Shown piece by piece: positions 1 to 5,712 of a stretch of 6,951 bases of DNA. The first letter of the stretch is position 1; each line of letters opens with the position of its first letter. This DNA is from Hyphomicrobiales bacterium. Its GTDB lineage: Bacteria > Pseudomonadota > Alphaproteobacteria > Rhizobiales > Beijerinckiaceae. The DNA is taken from positions 1 to 6,951 of the forward strand of contig JAQGKN010000334.1 of NCBI GenBank assembly GCA_028290085.1. Direction: 5' to 3'. The notes under the pieces were generated by a model. It worked only from the letters and a program-made list of their open reading frames with translations, had not been told where the DNA came from and did no database searches. The position numbers and the translations under genes were made by a program.

Positions 1-1
1 C

Positions 2-1855
2 GTCTGGGTGGCAGCGGCGGGCTTCACGGTCACGGGCACTTTGACCAACGATCGCGTTTCTCCGGCGCTGATCGGAGGGCTCGTGTTGATCGTCATGCTG
101 ATCGGCTTCACCGTGATGCAGAACGCCTTCGCCGGAGGTGGGCTCGCCCATGGTCTCGTGTCGGATTCCGAGCGTCGCGCGCTGGCGCTGACGGGCGCGG
201 GCGACATCATCTTCGACTGGGACGTGATCTCGGATCGTATCTATGTGAGCCCCGAGGCCGAGCAGCATCTGGGCATCAAGCGTGGCATGCTCGAAGGCCC
301 GGCTTCCGCGTGGCTGGACATCCTGCATCCCTTCGACCGCGACCGTTACACGGCTTGTCTCGACACGGTGCTCGAACAAAGACGCGGGCGTGTTTCACTC
401 GACTTCCGGCTACGCGCTGGCGATGGCCATTACATCTGGTTCCTGCTGAAGGCCCGTCCGGTTGTCGGCGCCGACGGCGAGGTGGTGCGCGTCATCGGCA
501 CGCTGGCCGATGTCACCGAGGCCAAAACGTCGGAAGAGCGCCTGCTGCACGACGCCGTGCACGACAATCTCACCGGCCTGCCCAATCGCGAATTGTTCTT
601 TGACAGGCTCGATGCCTCGCTCGCCAATGCCCGCGTGGATTCGAGCCTGCATCCGACCGTGATCTGCATCGACCTCGACCGCTTCCGGCAGGTGAACGAT
701 GCAGTTGGTTTGTCCGCCGGCGATTCCATTCTGCTCACCGTGTCGCGGCGTCTCAACCGGCTCATCAAGGAGCAGGACACGCTGTCGCGCATTTCGAGCG
801 ATCAGTTCGCGATCATCCTGTTGTCGGAAATGCGCCACGAGCAGATCGTCGCGCTGGCCGACACGATCCGCCGCACCATTTCCACGCCTGTCAGCTTCGG
901 CGAGCGCGAGGTTTCTCTCACTGGCTCCATCGGCATCGCCCTGTTCGACCCGCAGGTTCATCCCAAGCGCGACGACATGCTGAAGGATGCCGAAATCGCC
1001 ATGGCGCATTCCAAGAAGCTCGGCGGCAATCGCACCGAAGTCTTCCGCCCCGGCATGCGCTCGCAACGCTCGGACCGTCTGTCGCTGGAAGCCGATCTGC
1101 GGCGTGCGCTCGACCGTGGCGAAATGAAAGTGTTCTTCCAGCCCATCGTGCGGCTCGAAGATCGCACCATCGCTGGCTTCGAGGCGCTTCTACGCTGGGA
1201 TCATCCGCGTCTCGGACGCCTGAGCCCGACCGACTTCGTGCCGATTGCCGAAGAGACCGGCGTGATCGTCGATCTCGGTATTTTCGCGCTCGAACGCGCG
1301 GCGCGCGAGCTTTCTGCCTGGCAGCAGGCGCTCGATGTCGATCCGCCGATCTTCGCCAGCGTCAATATTTCATCGCGCCAGCTGCTGCGGCACGACCTGC
1401 TCCATGACGTGAAGTCGGTGCTCACGCGCTCCAGTGTCATTCGTGGCACGTTGAAGCTGGAAGTGTCCGAAAGCCTCGTGATGGAAAATCCGGAATATGC
1501 CGCGCAGATGCTGGAGCGCATTCGCGATCTCGGCGCGGGCCTGTCGCTCGATGATTTCGGCACGGGCTATTCTTCGCTGTCCTATCTGCAGCGCTTCCCC
1601 TTCGATACGATCAAGATCGACAAGAGCTTCGTGAAACAGAACGGCAAGGGCTCGCGTCCTGTCATCCTGCGCTCGATCATCGGGCTTGCGCATGATCTGG
1701 GCCTGGAGGTCATCGCGGAGGGGACGGAAACCGAGAGCGATGCCATCGAGCTGTCGCAACTCGGCTGCGAGTTCGCGCAGGGCTACGCGTTCGGTCATCC
1801 GATCACGGCGGTCGAGGCCCGCCGCCTCGTCGGCGCGGGAATCGAAGCCGCTTAA
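2..1855 (+). CDS. Membrane-anchored PAS-GGDEF-EAL protein, probable c-di-GMP phosphodiesterase (5' end outside window)
   Basis: The frame is open from base 2, so the true start lies upstream. Residues below count from the GTG at 8. A hydrophobic segment at about 18-40 is probably the last membrane helix. A PAS domain follows (about 51-170, ending in the usual IGTLADVTEAK-type exit), then GGDEF (about 178-345) and EAL (about 358-610). The GGDEF signature reads SSDQF (263-267) instead of GG(D/E)EF, so cyclase activity is unlikely. The EAL domain looks complete: EALLRW (E392), N453, EVSES (E485), DDFGTGYSS (D515, D516), K536, EGTE (E571) and QGY (Q591) match the known metal-binding and catalytic positions of c-di-GMP-hydrolysing enzymes. 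Inference: a membrane-bound phosphodiesterase that lowers c-di-GMP, with the PAS and degenerate GGDEF domains as sensory or regulatory modules. Its ligand is unknown. It converges on yqgE with a 6 bp gap. Confidence 0.93.
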   Translation, partial: VWVAAAGFTVTGTLTNDRVSPALIGGLVLIVMLIGFTVMQNAFAGGGLAHGLVSDSERRALALTGAGDIIFDWDVISDRIYVSPEAEQHLGIKRGMLEGPASAWLDILHPFDRDRYTACLDTVLEQRRGRVSLDFRLRAGDGHYIWFLLKARPVVGADGEVVRVIGTLADVTEAKTSEERLLHDAVHDNLTGLPNRELFFDRLDASLANARVDSSLHPTVICIDLDRFRQVNDAVGLSAGDSILLTVSRRLNRLIKEQDTLSRISSDQFAIILLSEMRHEQIVALADTIRRTISTPVSFGEREVSLTGSIGIALFDPQVHPKRDDMLKDAEIAMAHSKKLGGNRTEVFRPGMRSQRSDRLSLEADLRRALDRGEMKVFFQPIVRLEDRTIAGFEALLRWDHPRLGRLSPTDFVPIAEETGVIVDLGIFALERAARELSAWQQALDVDPPIFASVNISSRQLLRHDLLHDVKSVLTRSSVIRGTLKLEVSESLVMENPEYAAQMLERIRDLGAGLSLDDFGTGYSSLSYLQRFPFDTIKIDKSFVKQNGKGSRPVILRSIIGLAHDLGLEVIAEGTETESDAIELSQLGCEFAQGYAFGHPITAVEARRLVGAGIEAA

Positions 1856-1861
1856 AACACG

Positions 1862-2485
1862 TCAGGCGTGTCCGGCCTCCGCCGAGAGCATGGCGGGGTC
1901 GATGCCGATGGTGCGTAGAGCGCGGGAATATTTGCCCTCGAGGTCATTGTCGAAGAGTAGGCCCGGATCGGCGGGTACGGTCAGCCAGCCATTGCGCTGG
2001 ATCTCGTCTTCCAGCTGCCCCGGCGACCAGCCGGCATATCCCAAGGCAAGCACGGCGTGATCGGGCCCGTCGCCCTTGGCGATAGCGCGCAGGATATCGA
2101 CGGTGGCCGTCAGGGAAATGCCCTCGTCGATGGGCAATGTCGAATTGTCGATGAAGAAATCAGCCGAATGCAGCACGAAGCCGCGCCCACTTTCCACCGG
2201 GCCGCCTTTCAGCACCTGAATGCCGCCGGCGCGTGAGGGCAAGCGAATCGCCTCTTCCGGCCCGATCACTTCGAGCTGCACGAGCAAGTCGGTGAAGCTA
2301 ACCTTGCGGGCGCGCTGGTTGACGACGCTGCGCATGGCGCCGTCGGGCGAATGTGCTCAGGCCGAGACGACAGAGCGCGCGAAGCGCGTGTCCGACATGC
2401 CGGGCATTGCGACGAGAAGCTGGCCATCCAGATAGCCTTCTTCTTTTTCCTGAGACCTGATGGGTTCGATGGTCATGACACTCAT
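1862..2485 (-). pseudogene. yqgE: YqgE/AlgH (UPF0301) family protein, interrupted by an in-frame TGA
   Basis: Read from the ATG at 2485 (or the ATG at 2476), the frame encodes a protein of the family's usual size, about 204-207 codons. The N-terminal part has the family's [13 protein letters not shown] and DTRFARSVV motifs. The rest has [53 protein letters not shown] and the terminal AGHA. The two parts are in the same frame but are separated by a TGA at 2359-2357, where relatives have the Cys of Y-(I/V/L)-C-(A/E)-H. The two residues before the stop (Ser-Ala) and the Arg-Ser after GAM, usually Gly-(I/L), are also atypical. Translation could restart at the ATG at 2335, giving 157 aa without the N-terminal strands, but no Shine-Dalgarno sequence precedes it. 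I call it a pseudogene; a sequence error or recoding is possible. The function of the family is poorly known; AlgH was linked to alginate regulation in Pseudomonas. Confidence 0.8.
2323..2345 (-). other. Strong hairpin 11 nt downstream of the in-frame TGA in yqgE
   Basis: On the yqgE coding strand, the arms CGACG + GCGC and GCGC + CGTCG pair perfectly around a 3 nt CAT loop, with a 2 nt AG bulge on the 3' side. The first base of the stem is 12 nt after the TGA. The spacing and the mid-stem bulge loosely resemble bacterial SECIS elements, but the loop is short and GC-rich hairpins are common by chance in such DNA. No function is established. Confidence 0.3.
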
Positions 2486-2585
2486 GCTACGCTTGGTTCG
2501 GAGAACGGACAAGAAAGGGACAGCAGCTTTGCAGGTCACAGCAACGTGTGTGGCGGTTCAACAGGCCGAAAGCCACAAATGTTCC
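2486..2585. promoter_or_regulatory. Divergent intergenic region between yqgE and the DsbD-alpha-like gene
   Basis: These 100 bp separate two divergently read genes, so promoters for both should lie here. I find no convincing -35/-10 pair on either strand, no clear Shine-Dalgarno sequence before either start, and no good inverted repeat. The assignment rests on position only. Confidence 0.35.
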
Positions 2586-3398
2586 ATGCTTCCAAACCAT
2601 CAAGCGGCACTCGCCAAAACCTATTTCGCTGTTTTTGCAGCAATTTTCTCGCTCAGCGCGCCGGCCTTGGCGGCCGAGAGCGCCTGGTCGCCCGGCCCCT
2701 TGTCGCAGGCGCGGCTCCTGGTCGCAGGCGGGCTCGACGGCGCCGGCACCTATCGTCTCGCGATCGAGATTGCGCTCAAGGGTGAAGCGCACACCTATTG
2801 GCGCATGCCGGGCGATGCGGGCGTGCCCCCAAATCTGTCCACCGAGGGATCGCAGAACGTTGCGAGCGCGGCGCTGCTCTACCCAGCGCCGATCCGCCTG
2901 GAAGAGGCAGGACTGTCCGTTTTCGGTTACCGCGGCGCGCTGGTCTTGCCGCTCGATGTCGTGCCCTTGGACCCGGCCAAACCGGTCCATTTAACGGTCG
3001 CCTTCTCCTATGCCGCCTGCGAGAAAATCTGCATCCCAGCCGAGGCGCGAGCCTCGCTCGACCTGACGCCGAAGGCGCCGCCCAGCGCGGAGGCCGGGAG
3101 GGTCGCTCAGGCCCGCGTCGCCCTGCCCGTCACCACGGCGAATGGTGGCGCAGTCACGCTCGACGTTGCGAAGAAAGAGCCTGCGAGCTGGCATGTGCGC
3201 GTTGCCAAGCCTGACGAGCCTTGGCGCGACCTCTTCGCCGAGGCACCAGACGGCTGGTATTTCGAGACACGACGCGCGGCCAACGGCTTCGATCTTGTGG
3301 CTGTCGAACACCCGAAAGATGCGAAGGCGTCGCCACCGGTCACGCTGACGCTGGCGGGTGAAGCTCATGCCTATGAAGTGAAGCTCGTTCTGCCTTGA
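2586..3398 (+). CDS. Secreted DsbD-alpha-like (protein-disulfide reductase N-terminal type) protein
   Basis: This 270 aa protein begins with a clear signal peptide: a Lys at 11, a hydrophobic core at about 13-25 and APALA before a likely cleavage site after residue 29. The frame extends upstream to 2460, but starting at the ATG at 2586 places the signal peptide at the N-terminus, so I chose it. Residues about 40-165 resemble the N-terminal (alpha) domain of DsbD, with HTYWRMPGDAG, a YPAPIR loop, GY-x(3)-LVLPLDV, and CEKICIP holding the only two cysteines (C145, C149). DsbD-alpha uses such a pair to pass electrons to periplasmic thiol proteins. The transmembrane beta and thioredoxin-like gamma domains of full DsbD are absent, as is common in alphaproteobacterial homologues. 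Inference: a periplasmic thiol-disulfide exchange protein that needs a separate membrane electron donor (CcdA/ScsB-like). The peroxiredoxin gene follows 93 bp downstream. The substrate is unknown. Confidence 0.82.
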   Translation: MLPNHQAALAKTYFAVFAAIFSLSAPALAAESAWSPGPLSQARLLVAGGLDGAGTYRLAIEIALKGEAHTYWRMPGDAGVPPNLSTEGSQNVASAALLYPAPIRLEEAGLSVFGYRGALVLPLDVVPLDPAKPVHLTVAFSYAACEKICIPAEARASLDLTPKAPPSAEAGRVAQARVALPVTTANGGAVTLDVAKKEPASWHVRVAKPDEPWRDLFAEAPDGWYFETRRAANGFDLVAVEHPKDAKASPPVTLTLAGEAHAYEVKLVLP

Positions 3399-3482
3399 GT
3401 GCGCCAGATGGATTGCGCGCGCGGACGGCTTGAACGAAAGTGACCGCCCGGCCGGCCTTGACCGGCGGAACCGAAACACGAC

Positions 3483-3487
3483 GAGGA
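3483..3487 (+). promoter_or_regulatory. Ribosome binding site of the peroxiredoxin gene
   Basis: GAGGA lies 4 nt before the ATG at 3492 and fixes that start. It is the clearest Shine-Dalgarno sequence in the window, which fits the high expression usual for peroxiredoxins. Confidence 0.7.
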
Positions 3488-3491
3488 AACC

Positions 3492-3971
3492 ATGATCAAA
3501 GTCGGCGACACCATTCCGAATGCCACCTTCACGGTCATGACGGCAGAGGGGCCGAAGCCCCGCACCACCGATGAAATCTTCAAGGGCAAGAAGGTCGTGC
3601 TCTTTGCGGTCCCCGGCGCCTTCACGCCGACCTGCCACAAGAACCACCTGCCCGGGTTCATCGCCAAGGCCGATGAGATCAAGGCCAAGGGCGTCGACAC
3701 GATCGCGGTGACCGGCGTCAACGATGTGTTCGTGATGAACGCATGGGCCGAAAATACCGGTGGCAAAGGCAAGATCGAATTTCTGGCCGATGGCAGCGCG
3801 CATTTCGCCAAGGCGATTGGCCTGACCGTCGATCTCAACGAACGCGGCCTTGGCACACGCTCGCGCCGTTACGCGATGATCGTCGAAGATGGCGTCGTGC
3901 AGAAGCTCGATGTGGAAGAGGCGGCCGGCGTTGAAGTTTCGGGCGCGGACCACATTCTCGGCCAGCTCTGA
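3492..3971 (+). CDS. Peroxiredoxin, Prx5 type (thiol peroxidase), one-cysteine
   Basis: This 159 aa cytosolic protein has the size and sequence of the bacterial Prx5/PrxII branch. The active-site motif PGAFTPTCHKNHLPG (41-55) contains the peroxidatic C48 and the catalytic T45; an Arg in the TRSRRYAMIV segment (probably R126) completes the usual site. The family reduces hydrogen peroxide and alkyl hydroperoxides using glutathione/glutaredoxin or thioredoxin. C48 is the only Cys in the protein, so no intramolecular resolving cysteine exists and the sulfenic acid must be reduced by an outside thiol. No glutaredoxin domain is fused. There is no signal peptide. The gene has a good ribosome binding site and follows the DsbD-alpha-like gene by 93 bp. 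A GCCGG/CCGGC hairpin with a 6 nt loop (3451-3466) lies in that gap. A palindromic repeat follows the stop. Confidence 0.95.
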   Translation: MIKVGDTIPNATFTVMTAEGPKPRTTDEIFKGKKVVLFAVPGAFTPTCHKNHLPGFIAKADEIKAKGVDTIAVTGVNDVFVMNAWAENTGGKGKIEFLADGSAHFAKAIGLTVDLNERGLGTRSRRYAMIVEDGVVQKLDVEEAAGVEVSGADHILGQL

Positions 3972-3995
3972 GGTTCTTGCGATAGACGCGAAGTC

Positions 3996-4115
3996 CTTCT
4001 CCCAGAGGGAGAAGGTGGCCGTGGAACGGCCGGATGAGGGGTTTCTGACTCTCAGAACAGGGAGCGTAACCCCTCATCAGCCGGCTCCGCCGACAGCTTC
4101 TCCCACCGGGAGAAG
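3996..4115. repeat. Compound palindromic intergenic repeat (rhizobial REP/RIME-like mosaic)
   Basis: Two nearly identical hairpins flank the element: CTTCTCCC-AGA-GGGAGAAG (3996-4014) and CTTCTCCC-ACC-GGGAGAAG (4097-4115), each with a perfect 8 bp stem and 3 nt loop. Between them is a long inverted repeat, ATGAGGGGTT (4034-4043) against AACCCCTCAT (4068-4077), with CCGG just outside both arms. Its interior holds a further small hairpin, TCTGA-CTC-TCAGA (4044-4056). This nested design, and the GGGAGAAGGTGGCC and GGATGAGGGG words, match my recollection of mosaic repeats abundant in Rhizobiales genomes. It fills the convergent gap between the peroxiredoxin gene and rnhA and could act as a bidirectional transcript end or mRNA 3' stabiliser, although no T-run is present. 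Confidence 0.82.
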
Positions 4116-4139
4116 CGAGGCCGCGTTTCGCGCCGATGA

Positions 4140-4601
4140 TTACTTCGCGCCGACGCGGTTCTTTAAAAATGGCTTCATGCCGCGGCGCGCGAGTTCGTCC
4201 GCGCGCTCGTTCATTTCGTCGCCGGCGTGGCCCTTGACCCAATGCCATTCGACGTTGTGACGGGACTCGGCTTCGTCCAGCCGCTGCCACAGTTCGATGT
4301 TCTTCACCGGCTTATTGTCGGCCGTCTTCCAGCCGCGTTTCTTCCAGTTCGCCATCCAGCCGGTGACGCCGCCGCGCACATATTGCGAATCGGTGTGCAC
4401 GTCGATGTCGCAGGGGCGCGTCAGTGCCTCCAGCGCGGAGATCGCGGCCATCAGCTCCATGCGATTGTTGGTGGTGAGCGCTTCCCCACCGAAGAGGTCG
4501 CGCTCCTTGCCATCGAAGGTGAGGATAGCGCCCCAGCCGCCGGGGCCCGGATTGCCCGAGCAGGCTCCGTCTGTCCAGATTGCGACGCGCTTGCCCGTCA
4601 C
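4140..4601 (-). CDS. rnhA: Ribonuclease HI
   Basis: This 153 aa protein matches E. coli RNase HI (155 aa) in length and motifs. It cleaves the RNA strand of RNA-DNA hybrids (R-loops, replication primers) in the cytosol. All catalytic residues are present, one position higher than in E. coli numbering: D11 ([14 protein letters not shown]), E49 (NNRMEL), D71 (TDSQYV), H125 (VKGH) and D135 (NERADELA). The basic handle region is also present (about 86-101, [16 protein letters not shown]). I chose the GTG at 4601: it places the protein start just before the first strand (KRVAIWTDG) and overlaps the thrB stop in a GTGA arrangement, which suggests translational coupling. The same frame runs upstream to 4871, but that extension lies wholly inside thrB and shows no RNase H or other recognisable domain. 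Confidence 0.97.
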   Translation of the reverse strand: MTGKRVAIWTDGACSGNPGPGGWGAILTFDGKERDLFGGEALTTNNRMELMAAISALEALTRPCDIDVHTDSQYVRGGVTGWMANWKKRGWKTADNKPVKNIELWQRLDEAESRHNVEWHWVKGHAGDEMNERADELARRGMKPFLKNRVGAK

Positions 4602-5563
4602 GCGAGCCACCCGTAGTCGCGCGCGCTGGTGACATGCTGGTGGAAGCGCAGCTTCTTCACATATTCCATGGGGTCTTTCGGGCGCACCATCGCGCCAGTC
4701 GGCACGTTCAGCCAGTCGACGAGGCGGGTGAGAAGAAAGCGCAGCGCGGCACCGCGCGCCAGTACCGGGAAGGCCGCGATTTCGGCCTCCGACAGCGGCC
4801 GCACGCGCGCATAGCCTGCAAGAAATGCTCGTCCCTTGGTGACATTGAAGGAGGCATCTGGCTCGAAGCACCAGGCATTCAGGCAGATCGCCGCGTCATA
4901 GGCGAAAGCGTCCGTGCAGGCGAAATAGAAATCGATGAGACCGGACAGGTGCCCGCCGAGGAAGAAGACGTTGTCGGGGAACAGATCGGCGTGGATGATG
5001 CCCTGCGGCAAATCGCGCGGCCAGACTTCGCTCAGGCTCGCGACTTCCCGCTCGATCAGGCTCGACAACCCCTGCGTGATCTCGTCGGCACGGCCGTGAG
5101 CACCCTCATAGAGCGCGGCCCACCCGGGGACTGAGAGCGAATTGTCGCGGCGCATCGGAAAATCGGCGCCTGCGCCATGCAGATGCGCCAGGGCTTCGCC
5201 GACCATCTCGCAATGCGCGGCGCTGGGCCGGCGCACTGACATGCCTTCGAGAAAGGTGACGAGCACGGCGGGACGGCCCGCGATGCGGCCCAGCGCCTGC
5301 CCGTCGCGCGCCTTCACCGGCTGCGGGCAGACGAGCCCGCGCGCGGCCAGATGCTCCATCAGGTTCAGGAAGAACGGCAGGTCCGCCTCGTTCACACGCT
5401 TCTCGTAAAGCGTGAGGATGAACGTGCCGCCTTGGGTGCGCAGCAGATAGTTGGAATTCTCGACGCCCTCGGCGATGCCCTTGAGGGACAGGACTTGGCC
5501 GAGATCGTAGGCGCTCATGAATTGCGCCAGATCTTCGTCGGTAACTTCCGTGTAGACGGCCAT
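4598..5563 (-). CDS. thrB: Homoserine kinase, APH/choline-kinase-fold type
   Basis: This 321 aa protein phosphorylates homoserine with ATP to O-phosphohomoserine, the penultimate step of threonine synthesis in the cytosol. It belongs to the protein-kinase-like (aminoglycoside phosphotransferase fold) branch, not the GHMP-fold ThrB of E. coli. Visible motifs are the N-terminal [11 protein letters not shown] segment with the conserved Lys in YEKR (about residue 55), HADLFPDN (191-198) with catalytic D193 and N198, and [18 protein letters not shown] with the metal-binding D211. Length is typical. The ATG at 5563 begins the usual [16 protein letters not shown] N-terminus; an ATG at 5612 is out of frame. 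The stop overlaps the rnhA start by 4 bp, so the two genes are probably co-transcribed. The upstream gene on the other strand is divergent, so thrB should have its own promoter in 5564-5712. Confidence 0.96.
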   Translation of the reverse strand: MAVYTEVTDEDLAQFMSAYDLGQVLSLKGIAEGVENSNYLLRTQGGTFILTLYEKRVNEADLPFFLNLMEHLAARGLVCPQPVKARDGQALGRIAGRPAVLVTFLEGMSVRRPSAAHCEMVGEALAHLHGAGADFPMRRDNSLSVPGWAALYEGAHGRADEITQGLSSLIEREVASLSEVWPRDLPQGIIHADLFPDNVFFLGGHLSGLIDFYFACTDAFAYDAAICLNAWCFEPDASFNVTKGRAFLAGYARVRPLSEAEIAAFPVLARGAALRFLLTRLVDWLNVPTGAMVRPKDPMEYVKKLRFHQHVTSARDYGWLA

Positions 5564-5593
5564 GACCAGCCCGACCGATGCAGATTGAGAACC

Positions 5594-5610
5594 GGCCGCG
5601 CTTTGCGGCC
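5594..5610. promoter_or_regulatory. Inverted repeat in the thrB leader
   Basis: GGCCGC (5594-5599) and GCGGCC (5605-5610) pair perfectly across a 5 nt spacer, 31 bp upstream of the thrB ATG. It could be a protein operator or a hairpin in the thrB leader RNA. There is no adjacent leader peptide rich in Thr or Ile codons and no T-run, so I see no sign of classical attenuation. In GC-rich DNA this may be chance. Confidence 0.3.
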
Positions 5611-5642
5611 ATCTAGGTTCGTGTTAGCGACAGGTTCAGCGC

Positions 5643-5672
5643 AGGTCAAACGCGTGCAAGTCAAACCCATGC
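5643..5672. promoter_or_regulatory. Tandem imperfect 15 bp direct repeat between thrB and the transporter gene
   Basis: AGGTCAAACGCGTGC (5643-5657) is followed directly by AAGTCAAACCCATGC (5658-5672), with 12 of 15 bases identical. It lies in the 149 bp divergent gap, 40 bp before the transporter start and 79 bp before the thrB start. Phased direct repeats are a possible regulator-binding array, but only two copies are present and no regulator is encoded nearby. Confidence 0.3.
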
Positions 5673-5712
5673 GGGTGCCTGAAGCTGCCCCGTCCCCTCA
5701 GAATTCGGCCTC

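Noticed and set aside
410..1066. 218-codon minus-strand frame opposite the PAS-GGDEF region
   Set aside because: It is antisense to a clearly conserved coding sequence and its translation has no recognisable family features.
1857..1871. ACACG/CGTGT inverted repeat at the EAL/yqgE convergence, as a terminator
   Set aside because: The stem is only 5 bp with no T-run, and it overlaps the yqgE stop; it is too weak to call.
2460..2585. Upstream in-frame start for the DsbD-alpha-like gene at 2460
   Set aside because: It would put 42 residues before the signal peptide and overlap the start of yqgE; the ATG at 2586 gives a canonical signal sequence.
2991..3953. Long minus-strand open frame (320 codons) opposite the DsbD-alpha-like gene and the peroxiredoxin gene
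   Set aside because: It is antisense to two recognisable genes and its translation has no recognisable domain; such frames are expected in GC-rich DNA with strong third-position bias.
4602..4871. In-frame N-terminal extension of rnhA to the ATG at 4871
   Set aside because: The extra residues lie entirely within thrB in another frame and match no domain, while the GTG at 4601 gives the normal RNase HI length.
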